This document shows, one piece after another, positions 8,689 through 14,437 of a DNA stretch of 18,802 bases; the first letter of the stretch is position 1; the number at the start of each line of letters is the position of its first letter. The position numbers were made by a program, and so were the translations under genes. The stretch lies in the NCBI GenBank assembly GCA_014379705.1, contig JACMLI010000423.1:1-18802 (forward strand), given 5' to 3'. The DNA is from Gemmatimonadaceae bacterium. GTDB taxonomy: Bacteria; Gemmatimonadota; Gemmatimonadetes; Gemmatimonadales; Gemmatimonadaceae. The notes beneath the pieces were generated by a model, which searched no databases, was not told where the DNA came from, and was given only the letters and a program-made list of their open reading frames with translations.

Positions 8689-8745
8689 TTGGCGCCGTTG
8701 GTGTCAACCGGCGCCGGAGGCGCCGGTGGACACCGGGGGCGCCAA
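8689..8745. repeat. Large near-perfect inverted repeat (27-nt arms, 3-nt loop)
   Basis: Left arm 8689-8715 and right arm 8719-8745 are reverse complements at 23 of 27 positions, and two of the four mismatches can form G-U pairs in RNA. The loop is GGA (8716-8718). The arms are anchored by TTGGCGCC at the outer end and ACCGGCGCC at the inner end. There is no T-tract after the stem in either direction, so it is not a classic intrinsic terminator. It lies in the leader of the REC-GGDEF operon and downstream of the reductase. Possible roles are an RNA-stabilising end structure, an attenuator, or a REP-type extragenic palindrome. Confidence 0.8.
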
Positions 8746-8752
8746 TGGCGAA

Positions 8753-8780
8753 GACTAGCGGGACTAGTCGACTAGTCGAC
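8753..8780. repeat. Left array of ACTAG repeats with about 8-nt period
   Basis: ACTAG occurs at 8754, 8763 and 8771. The last two copies are tandem GACTAGTC octamers, each itself a palindrome. The array lies just outside the large hairpin and mirrors, in inverted sense, the array at 8865-8890. The pattern resembles an extragenic repeat family, but copies elsewhere in the genome cannot be seen here. Confidence 0.6.
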
Positions 8781-8864
8781 GAGATGGAAACGGACGGGCG
8801 GGAAGCGGGACATGGAGTCAACAACCGGCGCCCGTCGTACCCCACATCCCGCCCCGAGTCCACC

Positions 8865-8890
8865 GCTAGTCCATTAGTCCGCTAGTCCCT
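8865..8890. repeat. Right array of NNTAGTCC octamers reaching the reductase stop codon
   Basis: Three successive octamers with a TAGTCC core occur at an exact 8-nt spacing (TAGT at 8867, 8875, 8883), as gctagtcc-attagtcc-gctagtcc. The array runs into the stop codon of the reductase gene (minus-strand TAG, 8891-8889). Together with the left array it brackets an 84-bp segment with no gene. Confidence 0.6.
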
Positions 8891-9908
8891 AATCGTCCTT
8901 CTGCCCAAAGATCGCCATGTTCGACGAATGCCCAGGCGCGACCTTCTTCTCCGGGTAGATCCAGTGCACCGCCTGGTTCACCGCCGTCGCCGCCTCGCCG
9001 AAACCTGCTGCGATGAGTTTGAGCTTGCCCGGGTACGTCGTCACGTCCCCCGCCGCGTAAATCCCGGCGCGGCCCGTCTCCATTTCGGAGTTCACGACGA
9101 TCTCGTCCTTCACGATGTTGAGCCCCCAGTTCGACACCTCCCCCAGGTCGCTCACGTACCCGAGCATCGGCAGGATCACGTCCGACGGGATCTCCTTCGT
9201 CAGCTTGGTCTTCGTTTCGCGCAACACCACGCCCGCAAGCCTCGCGTCGGCGGACAAGACGTCGTGCAACTCGTGGAAGGTGAACAGGTCCGCGTCACCG
9301 CGCGCGACAGCCTGCATCACCTCGCTCACCGTCGCGCCATGCGCACGGAAGCGGTCACTGCGATGTACGAGCGAAACACGCGCGGCCTTTCCGACGAGCT
9401 GCGCGGTCCAGTCGAACGCGGAGTCGCCGCCGCCGATGATCACCACGCGCTTGCCATGGTACTGGGCCGGATCACCCATCACGTCGTGAATGCCGCGTCC
9501 GTACCAGGGCTCGGCGCACGCCTGGGGCAACCGGCGCGGCGAGAAGGCGCCGATGCCGGCGGCGAGCACGATCGAACGCGTCGGAAAGCGCGCCGTGTCG
9601 GTGACCAGCACCAAGTGCCCGTCGGTTTCCTCGAGACCAACCACCCGCTGGTTGAGGTGCTCCCGTGCGCCGAATTGTCGCGACTGGTCGACCAACGCCT
9701 TCACCAGGTCCTTGGCCAGCACCTTCGAGAAGCCCGCCACGTCGAAGATGTACTTCTCGGGGTACAGCGCCGTGAGCTGGCCACCGAGTTCGGGGAGGGC
9801 GTCGATGATCTGCGACGACACGCCACGCATGCCGGCATAGAAGCGCGCGAAGAGCCCTGTCGGCCCCCCGCCGATGATCGTGACGTCGACGAGTTCGTGT
9901 GTGGTCAT
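8889..9908 (-). CDS. Ferredoxin--NADP(+) reductase, thioredoxin-reductase-like type
   Basis: A 339-residue cytosolic FAD flavoenzyme that moves electrons between NADPH and ferredoxin or flavodoxin. The FAD dinucleotide motif is GGGPTG (13-18) in an N-terminal Rossmann fold. A second, NADPH-binding motif is GGGDSA (159-164), followed by HRSDRFRAH (182-190). The second FAD contact is AAGDV (285-289). There is no CxxC redox pair; the only cysteine is C131. That separates it from thioredoxin reductase and fits the YumC-type ferredoxin reductase family, as do its length and the C-terminal PGHSSNMAIFG extension. The ATG at 9908 begins right before the FAD fold and has no Shine-Dalgarno sequence; instead a TAGTTT hexamer ends 6 nt upstream. 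It is divergent from the cobalamin gene and separated from the REC-GGDEF operon by the repeat-rich intergenic region. Confidence 0.9.
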   Translation of the reverse strand: MTTHELVDVTIIGGGPTGLFARFYAGMRGVSSQIIDALPELGGQLTALYPEKYIFDVAGFSKVLAKDLVKALVDQSRQFGAREHLNQRVVGLEETDGHLVLVTDTARFPTRSIVLAAGIGAFSPRRLPQACAEPWYGRGIHDVMGDPAQYHGKRVVIIGGGDSAFDWTAQLVGKAARVSLVHRSDRFRAHGATVSEVMQAVARGDADLFTFHELHDVLSADARLAGVVLRETKTKLTKEIPSDVILPMLGYVSDLGEVSNWGLNIVKDEIVVNSEMETGRAGIYAAGDVTTYPGKLKLIAAGFGEAATAVNQAVHWIYPEKKVAPGHSSNMAIFGQKDD

Positions 9909-9914
9909 GCGGGG

Positions 9915-9920
9915 AAACTA
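9915..9920 (-). promoter_or_regulatory. -10-like hexamer TAGTTT, 6 nt before the reductase ATG
   Basis: On the minus strand TAGTTT (9920-9915) is followed by CCCCGC and then the ATG at 9908. If this is the -10 box, transcription would begin at or next to the start codon, giving a leaderless mRNA. This agrees with the lack of a Shine-Dalgarno sequence. No clear -35 is visible in the 64-bp divergent region. Confidence 0.45.
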
Positions 9921-9961
9921 ATCGTCCCCACTCCCCTGAAACGCGTGCTCGCCGGCGACGT

Positions 9962-9967
9962 TATCTT
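9962..9967 (+). promoter_or_regulatory. -10-like hexamer TATCTT, 5 nt before the cobalamin adenosyltransferase ATG
   Basis: TATCTT matches the TATAAT box at four of six positions and is followed by GCGGC and the ATG at 9973. No purine-rich ribosome-binding site precedes the start. The spacing again suggests a leaderless transcript, for the pduO-aroB operon. Confidence 0.45.
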
Positions 9968-9972
9968 GCGGC

Positions 9973-10524
9973 ATGACGATCAAGATCTACACGAAGACCG
10001 GGGACGACGGACAGACCGGTCTCTTTGGCGGCGGCCGCGTGGACAAGGACGACGAACGCGTCGACGCGTACGGGGAAGTCGACGAGCTCAATGCGTTCCT
10101 CGGCATGGTTCGCGCCGTTGAAATGATGCCGCGGATCGATGAGGTCATCGTCCCGATCCAGCGCGACCTGTTCAGCATCGGCGCGCTCCTCGCGACCCCC
10201 GATCACGAGAAGATGCGCGAGCAGCTCTCCAAGGCGCGCCTCGACGACGCCCGCATCGCCGAACTCGAACGCGCCATCGATGCCTGCGAGCGCGAGCTCG
10301 AACCCCTGCGCGCGTTCATCGTTCCCGGTGGCACGCCAAAGAGCGCCGCGCTGCACGTGGCGCGGACGGTCTGCCGCCGCGCCGAACGTCGTGTCGTCTC
10401 GCTGCGTCGCACGGTGCCGGTGCCCGAGGTCGTGATCGTCTACCTCAATCGGCTCTCCGACCTGCTGTTCATGCTCGCGCGCGTGGCGAACACGCGCGCT
10501 GGCGCCGGAGAAGTCACCTGGTGA
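9973..10524 (+). CDS. Cob(I)yrinic acid a,c-diamide adenosyltransferase, PduO type
   Basis: Transfers the 5'-deoxyadenosyl group of ATP to reduced cob(I)alamin or cobinamide to give the adenosylated coenzyme; a cytosolic trimer in the family. The 183-residue length matches single-domain PduO enzymes. Visible motifs are the N-terminal ATP-binding TKTGDDGQTGLFGG (7-20), RVDAYGEVDELNAF (29-42), the helix ARTVCRRAERR and the C-terminal VYLNRLSDLLFMLAR. It is the first gene of a plus-strand operon; its TGA overlaps the GTG of aroB by 4 nt. The pairing with a shikimate gene gives no clue to pathway and is probably just operon packing. An adenosylcobalamin-dependent enzyme must be encoded elsewhere. 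Confidence 0.93.
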   Translation: MTIKIYTKTGDDGQTGLFGGGRVDKDDERVDAYGEVDELNAFLGMVRAVEMMPRIDEVIVPIQRDLFSIGALLATPDHEKMREQLSKARLDDARIAELERAIDACERELEPLRAFIVPGGTPKSAALHVARTVCRRAERRVVSLRRTVPVPEVVIVYLNRLSDLLFMLARVANTRAGAGEVTW

Positions 10525-11654
10525 GCGCGTCGCCCGGGCCTGCGCGCGTCATCGACCTCCTCGGCTACGAGGTGCGCGTCGCACCGTGGCTTTTGGACGA
10601 GAGCGGTCGCCTCGCGGCGCAGGTCGCGCCCGCACCGACGTATGCGATCATCACCGACGCGAATGTCGGACCGGTCGCCGCCCCACAACTCGTTGGTTCA
10701 CTCCGCCACTTCGCGCCCCACAGCCGCGTGATCATGCAGGCGGTCACCCCCGGTGAGCAGGAGAAATCGCGCGCGGCATGGACGCGACTCTCCGACTGGC
10801 TCCTCGACGAACGCTGTGGACGCGACACGACGATCATCGCCCTCGGCGGGGGGGTTGTGGGCGACCTCGCCGGCTTCGTCGCGGCGACGTTCATGCGCGG
10901 TGTCCCGTTCCTGCAGGTCCCGACCTCGCTGCTCGCGATGGTGGACGCGTCGGTCGGTGGCAAGGTCGGTGTGGACACTAAGCACGGAAAGAACCTGATC
11001 GGCGCCTTCCACCAGCCCGCCGCGGTGGTCATCGACCCGACCGTGCTCCAGACCCTCCCCGCGAACCACCTGCGCGCCGGGTTCGCCGAAATCGTGAAGC
11101 ACGGTGTGATTGCCGACGCCGGCTACTTCGACGCGGCAGTGCGCGTCGGGGTGTCGATCACGACTGCCGACGCCACGGCGATCGCCTGGCATGGCGATGA
11201 ACTCGCCGAGCTCATCGCCACGAGCGTCCGCATCAAGGCCGGCGTGGTGGGGCGCGACGAGCATGAGCGCGGGCTGCGGCAGGTACTGAACTTCGGCCAC
11301 ACCGTCGGCCATGCCATCGAGCTCTTGTCCGATTTCTCGATGCTGCACGGCGAGGCGATCGCGATCGGCATGTGTGTCGAGGCGCGGCTCGCCGAGCACC
11401 TCGGCGTCGCATGCGTCGGCACCGCCGGGCGCGTGGAACGCGGCCTGGCGTCCCTGGGGCTCCCGACCGCGATTCCCCTGAGTGTGACCGGACCCGCGCT
11501 TCTCGAGGCGATGCGCCTCGACAAGAAGTCACGCTCGGGCACGCTGGTCTTTGCATTGCCGGCAGAGGTCGGCGCGATGGCCGACCCGGATCGCGGAATC
11601 CCCGTCGAGGACCGGCACGTAGAGCACGTACTCGCTTCACTCCCGGTGCCATGA
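10521..11654 (+). CDS. aroB: 3-dehydroquinate synthase
   Basis: Second step of the shikimate pathway: converts DAHP to 3-dehydroquinate using NAD+ and a divalent metal, in the cytosol. The 377-residue protein has the nucleotide-binding GGGVVGDLAGF (109-119), FMRG (124-127), PTSLLAMVDASVGGK (134-148), VDTKHGKNLIGAFHQP (151-166), AEIVKHG (189-195, with the expected metal ligand E190), FGHTVGHAIE (258-267) and MLHGEA (274-279), the last two supplying the metal-binding histidines. DKKSRSGT lies near the C-terminus. The start is GTG at 10521, overlapping the pduO stop (GTGA), with GGAG about 10 nt upstream. It ends by overlapping the next small gene as ATGA. Confidence 0.96.
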   Translation: MSASPGPARVIDLLGYEVRVAPWLLDESGRLAAQVAPAPTYAIITDANVGPVAAPQLVGSLRHFAPHSRVIMQAVTPGEQEKSRAAWTRLSDWLLDERCGRDTTIIALGGGVVGDLAGFVAATFMRGVPFLQVPTSLLAMVDASVGGKVGVDTKHGKNLIGAFHQPAAVVIDPTVLQTLPANHLRAGFAEIVKHGVIADAGYFDAAVRVGVSITTADATAIAWHGDELAELIATSVRIKAGVVGRDEHERGLRQVLNFGHTVGHAIELLSDFSMLHGEAIAIGMCVEARLAEHLGVACVGTAGRVERGLASLGLPTAIPLSVTGPALLEAMRLDKKSRSGTLVFALPAEVGAMADPDRGIPVEDRHVEHVLASLPVP

Positions 11655-11863
11655 GACCACGCTACGCCGCCCTGCTCGTCCTTCTGATTCTCATCGGGTT
11701 GGGGGGCTGGGCGGGTTGGATGGTAGGTATTCCGGGGCTCGCATTGGCGGCGATCGCGGCTCTCACGCTTCTGGTCGGCCTCCGCCGAATCGTGCGTCGG
11801 CTCCCCGCGGAGCCGACGCGGGCGAGCGCATCTGAACCGTCCAGGCCGCCTAATCCCGAGTGA
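11651..11863 (+). CDS. Small two-helix membrane protein (unknown function)
   Basis: A 70-residue protein that starts inside the aroB stop codon (ATGA). After MRPRY it has a hydrophobic helix (about 6-24, ALLVLLILIGLGGWAGWMVG) and a second one (about 27-43, PGLALAAIAALTLLVGL). Both are followed by a basic patch (RRIVRRL) and a Pro/Ser-rich tail (about 52-70). The hairpin topology and cytoplasmic basic end are clear, but I recognise no family. It could be a real small membrane protein translated with aroB. The overlap and uniform hydrophobicity make chance unlikely. Confidence 0.6.
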   Translation: MRPRYAALLVLLILIGLGGWAGWMVGIPGLALAAIAALTLLVGLRRIVRRLPAEPTRASASEPSRPPNPE

Positions 11864-11901
11864 AGTACCCGCCGTGAGCGGTTACTCGATCGGTCATTTT
11901 T
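11864..11901 (+). terminator. Weak terminator-like hairpin after the aroB operon
   Basis: The arms AGTACCCGC (11864-11872) and GCGGTTACT (11878-11886) pair at eight of nine positions around a CGTGA loop. A T5 run (11897-11901) comes 10 nt after the stem, which is farther than in a strong intrinsic terminator. It begins directly after the stop codon of the small membrane gene. Confidence 0.4.
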
Positions 11902-11935
11902 CCACATCTCTGCCGGTGTATGTTCGGGCGAAGCG

Positions 11936-11982
11936 TTGGTCCTACCCCTTCCGGCGGAGTGCAAGATCATACCAGGGACCAA
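11936..11982. other. Inverted repeat in the sigma-gene upstream region
   Basis: TTGGTCC (11936-11942) and GGACCAA (11976-11982) are exact reverse complements, 33 nt apart. It lies in the 297-bp gap between the small membrane gene and the sigma gene, upstream of that gene's promoter. It may be an operator-like dyad or chance. Apart from this, the weak terminator and the promoter, I see nothing else in this gap. Confidence 0.25.
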
Positions 11983-12058
11983 GGGTTTAACGTGTTGTGG
12001 CCTTTGGATATGGCCTCAAAAAGACGCTCATTCTGGCCCACGAGGTGAAAAATTTCTG

Positions 12059-12087
12059 TTGACGGACTCGTGACGTTTTCTTACTGT
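12059..12087 (+). promoter_or_regulatory. Sigma-70-type promoter of the sigma factor gene
   Basis: TTGACG (12059-12064) and TACTGT (12082-12087) are separated by exactly 17 nt. Transcription would start near 12094, giving a leader of about 67 nt. The leader contains a small stem, CAAGGC (12111-12116) with GCCTTG (12126-12131), and then the ribosome-binding site GAGAGG just before the ATG at 12161. This is the best -35/-10 pair in the window. Confidence 0.7.
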
Positions 12088-12160
12088 GCCCGCCCACTTC
12101 CCTCCCAAGTCAAGGCGTGACATCTGCCTTGGCGACACGCTTGTCGGTGAAGAGAGGCCT

Positions 12161-13066
12161 ATGCAGCAAGCGACTGAAACGAAACCGAAGACCACTACCA
12201 AGTCCTTCGTTCGAGCAGCGCCAGCCACCGCGTTTGACCAGTACCTTCTCGACATCCAAAAGCTTCCGCTCATAACTGATCCGGCTGAAGAAAGACGGTT
12301 AGCACGCCGGGCTCAGCAAGGCGACGAAGTTGCCGCCGAACGTTTGGTGACCGCGAACCTTCGGTTCGTGATCTCCTACGTGAAGAAGTACCAGGGCCAC
12401 GGGCTCGACCTCAGTGAACTCGTCGCGATCGGCAACGAGGGGCTGCTGAAAGCGGTTCGAAAGTTCGATCCGGATCAGGGAGTGAAGTTCATCTCCTACG
12501 CCGTGTGGTGGGTCAGGCAGGCCGTCCTCAAGGCCCTCGCCGAACAGACCCGCAGCGTTCGAATCCCGCTCAACCAGAACTCGCAGCTCATCCGGCTCTC
12601 GCGCGCCGAGACGATCCTCTCCCAGGTTCTCCGCCGAGACCCCTCCGACGACGAAGTCGCCCGCCTGATCGGAGAGACACCAGAAAACGTTCGTGCTGCC
12701 CGCCAGATGACCTCCACCGAGGTCTCCCTGGACGCTCCGATCGATCGCAGCGATCGCGAAGCCTCGACCCTTGGGGAGCGCTTCTCCGGCGTCGACGGCA
12801 CCGAGATCGAGGACGTGACGGACTTCAAGCTCATGCGTGAGTTCATCACGAAGGTCTTCCAGCGCTACCTCACCCCGCGTGAGCGCAAGATCCTGAGCCT
12901 CTACTACGGGCTCGAAGAGGGCTCCGAGGCCATGACCCTCGAGCGCATCGGCGCGCTCCTCGGCGTGACCCGGGAACGCATCCGCCAGATTCGCGAGCGC
13001 GCTTTCGAGAAGCTCCGCGAATCCCCGGACGGTCGTGCCCTCGCCGGATTCTGGACCGCGGCCTGA
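12161..13066 (+). CDS. RNA polymerase sigma factor, RpoD/SigA-like (sigma-70 family)
   Basis: Promoter-recognition subunit of RNA polymerase. The 301-residue protein carries region 1.2 (FDQYLLDIQKLPLIT, 25-39), region 2 with the core-binding and -10-recognising stretch (LVAIGNEGLLKAV, then KFISYAVWWVRQAV at 109-122), a region 3 segment (about 134-200) and region 4.2 (ERIGALLGVTRERIRQIRERAF, 261-282). It lacks the long acidic region 1.1 of proteobacterial RpoD, so it is either a compact primary sigma or a group 2 factor. The frame is open upstream to a GTG at 12086, but that codon overlaps the -10 box. ATG 12161 is preceded by GAGAGG and gives the expected N-terminus. The gene stands alone between its own promoter and a strong terminator. 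Confidence 0.93.
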   Translation: MQQATETKPKTTTKSFVRAAPATAFDQYLLDIQKLPLITDPAEERRLARRAQQGDEVAAERLVTANLRFVISYVKKYQGHGLDLSELVAIGNEGLLKAVRKFDPDQGVKFISYAVWWVRQAVLKALAEQTRSVRIPLNQNSQLIRLSRAETILSQVLRRDPSDDEVARLIGETPENVRAARQMTSTEVSLDAPIDRSDREASTLGERFSGVDGTEIEDVTDFKLMREFITKVFQRYLTPRERKILSLYYGLEEGSEAMTLERIGALLGVTRERIRQIRERAFEKLRESPDGRALAGFWTAA

Positions 13067-13088
13067 CGCCGCGGCCTTCAAATGCGCG

Positions 13089-13116
13089 AATGGCCAGCCC
13101 TCACCGGCTGGCCATT
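13089..13116 (+). terminator. Intrinsic terminator of the sigma gene
   Basis: The perfect 11-bp stem AATGGCCAGCC / GGCTGGCCATT has a 6-nt loop (CTCACC) and is followed by CTGCTTTCCC. It begins 22 nt after the sigma stop codon and is the clearest hairpin terminator in the window. Confidence 0.75.
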
Positions 13117-13283
13117 CTGCTTTCCCTGACCCGCGGTCCTCAACATCCTGACGGTGTTGTCCGTTGCATGTTCGGTCCGTCGCCACAATGATTTCAGCCG
13201 GGTTTGCCACTTTGGAACCCACGCACCACATGCCGCTTAACCGCGGAGTGCTCGCTGCACCCTCGTCGTTCCGGAGGTCTTGC

Positions 13284-13721
13284 ATGGTAGACGTCGCTGC
13301 GAAACCTGGCTCCGGGAACTACCGGGTCCTCCTTATCGACGACGAACTGACCATCCGACTGGCCCTGCGAAGGTTCTTCACGCGAATGGGATGGCGGGTG
13401 GACGAGGCAACGAACGGCGAAAGCGGTTACTCGATGATCGTCCTCGACGAGCAGCAGTCGACGACCCCCCAGTACGACGTGATCATCTCCGACCTCCGGA
13501 TGCCCGGCCTCAACGGCATCCAGCTGCATGACCGGCTCAAGACGGTGGCACCGCACGTGCTTGCCCGGCTGATTTTCTCTACCGGGGACATCGTCTCGCA
13601 GGAGGCAGCCGAGTTCGTGAACACGTCCACCTGCCACGTCCTGCAAAAGCCGTTCGAGCTGGCGACCCTCCGCGAGACGATCGAGCGCGTCATGCACCCG
13701 GACGACGCCACGCGACCCTGA
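13284..13721 (+). CDS. Single-domain response regulator (CheY-like receiver)
   Basis: A 145-residue stand-alone receiver domain that would be phosphorylated by a histidine kinase encoded elsewhere. Key residues are present: acidic pair D19/D20 (LLIDDE), phospho-acceptor D70 (ISDLRMPGLNG), T100 (IFSTGD) and K122 (LQKPFEL). A ten-residue N-terminal extension precedes the fold and no output domain follows. ATG 13284 has a strong GGAGG six nt upstream. The upstream 217-bp gap contains the sigma terminator and no convincing promoter. The gene is 44 nt before the LON-domain gene, which seems to have its own start signal, so co-transcription is uncertain. Confidence 0.9.
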   Translation: MVDVAAKPGSGNYRVLLIDDELTIRLALRRFFTRMGWRVDEATNGESGYSMIVLDEQQSTTPQYDVIISDLRMPGLNGIQLHDRLKTVAPHVLARLIFSTGDIVSQEAAEFVNTSTCHVLQKPFELATLRETIERVMHPDDATRP

Positions 13722-13753
13722 GGTCGCCGTCCCCGGAAGGGCAGCGCTCGTGG

Positions 13754-13759
13754 TAGGTT
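13754..13759 (+). promoter_or_regulatory. Extended -10-like element TGG-TAGGTT before the LON-domain gene
   Basis: TAGGTT is preceded by TGG (a TGn extended -10) and followed by GATCAG and the GTG start at 13766. There is no Shine-Dalgarno sequence. A start about 7 nt downstream of the box would place +1 on the GTG, implying a leaderless mRNA for the LON-glcD-glcE unit. Confidence 0.5.
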
Positions 13760-13765
13760 GATCAG

Positions 13766-14437
13766 GTGACGCACGTGATCCCTCTCTTTCCACTGCCGCT
13801 GGTCCTCTTTCCCAAGGCGGTCCAGCCCCTGCACATCTTCGAGCCCCGGTATCGCCAGATGCTCGCGGACTGCCTGGCGTCGAACCGGGAGTTCGGCGTG
13901 ATCTGCCGCGCGCCCGAATCGCACGAAGAAGACATCACGCCGGGCACGGTGGGGTGCATGGCGCGCGTGGAATCCACGCAACCGCTCTCCGACGGTCGAT
14001 CCAACATCATGGTCATCGGCGGAGACCGCTTCGAGTTCCGGAGCCTCGTCGAGATGGGCACGCCTTATCACTCGGCGTCCGTCGAGGGCGTCATCGACAT
14101 CGAGGTCGACGGCGCCGCGCTGGTGCCTGTCGCAGGCTCGGTCCGGGAGGTCTTCGGACGTGCGGGTCATGCCGCGCGCACGATGCAGGATGACGCCTCC
14201 GCCCTTCCCGAACTGCCCGAAGATCCCGCCGAGTTGTCCTTCGCCGTCGCGCAGTACGTGGACCTGCCCCTCGAATTCCGGCAGCGACTCCTCACGTCAC
14301 GCTCGCCACTCGACCGACTCACCATGCTGGCCGGAACCCTTGGACCGATGGTTTCGCAGCTCGAGGTGGGGGCACAGGTGCACGCGCGGGCCCGCACGAA
14401 CGGGCACGGGCACGGACTCGTCGCAGGTGAAGCATGA
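13766..14437 (+). CDS. LON substrate-binding domain protein (peptidase S16 N-terminal domain only)
   Basis: A 223-residue protein made only of the LON N-terminal substrate-binding domain, without the AAA+ or protease parts of Lon. The family opening is clear: VIPLFPLPLVLFPKAVQPL (4-22) and IFEPRYRQML, followed by an acidic, beta-rich middle and a helical C-terminal half (DLPLEFRQRLL, LDRLTMLAGTLGPM). It is probably cytosolic and its role in this family is poorly defined. The start is GTG at 13766; an in-frame GTG three codons later is the alternative. Its stop overlaps the glcD ATG (ATGA), so it is translationally coupled to the oxidase genes. That may be mere packing or a link to protein quality control. 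Confidence 0.88.
   Translation: MTHVIPLFPLPLVLFPKAVQPLHIFEPRYRQMLADCLASNREFGVICRAPESHEEDITPGTVGCMARVESTQPLSDGRSNIMVIGGDRFEFRSLVEMGTPYHSASVEGVIDIEVDGAALVPVAGSVREVFGRAGHAARTMQDDASALPELPEDPAELSFAVAQYVDLPLEFRQRLLTSRSPLDRLTMLAGTLGPMVSQLEVGAQVHARARTNGHGHGLVAGEA

Noticed and set aside
8636..8863. 76-residue N-terminal extension of the REC-GGDEF protein starting at ATG 8863
   Set aside because: It would translate the palindrome and octamer region, gives a low-complexity sequence, and lies outside the receiver fold.
8753..8890. CRISPR array
   Set aside because: The repeats are only 8 nt with no unique spacers of 25-40 nt, and no cas gene is nearby.
10847..10860. G7 run in aroB as a frameshift site
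   Set aside because: It encodes the conserved GGGVVGDLAGF motif in frame, so it is constrained coding sequence.
12086..12160. Upstream GTG start for the sigma factor
   Set aside because: The GTG overlaps the -10 box of a good promoter, and the ATG at 12161 has a Shine-Dalgarno sequence and begins the expected N-terminus.
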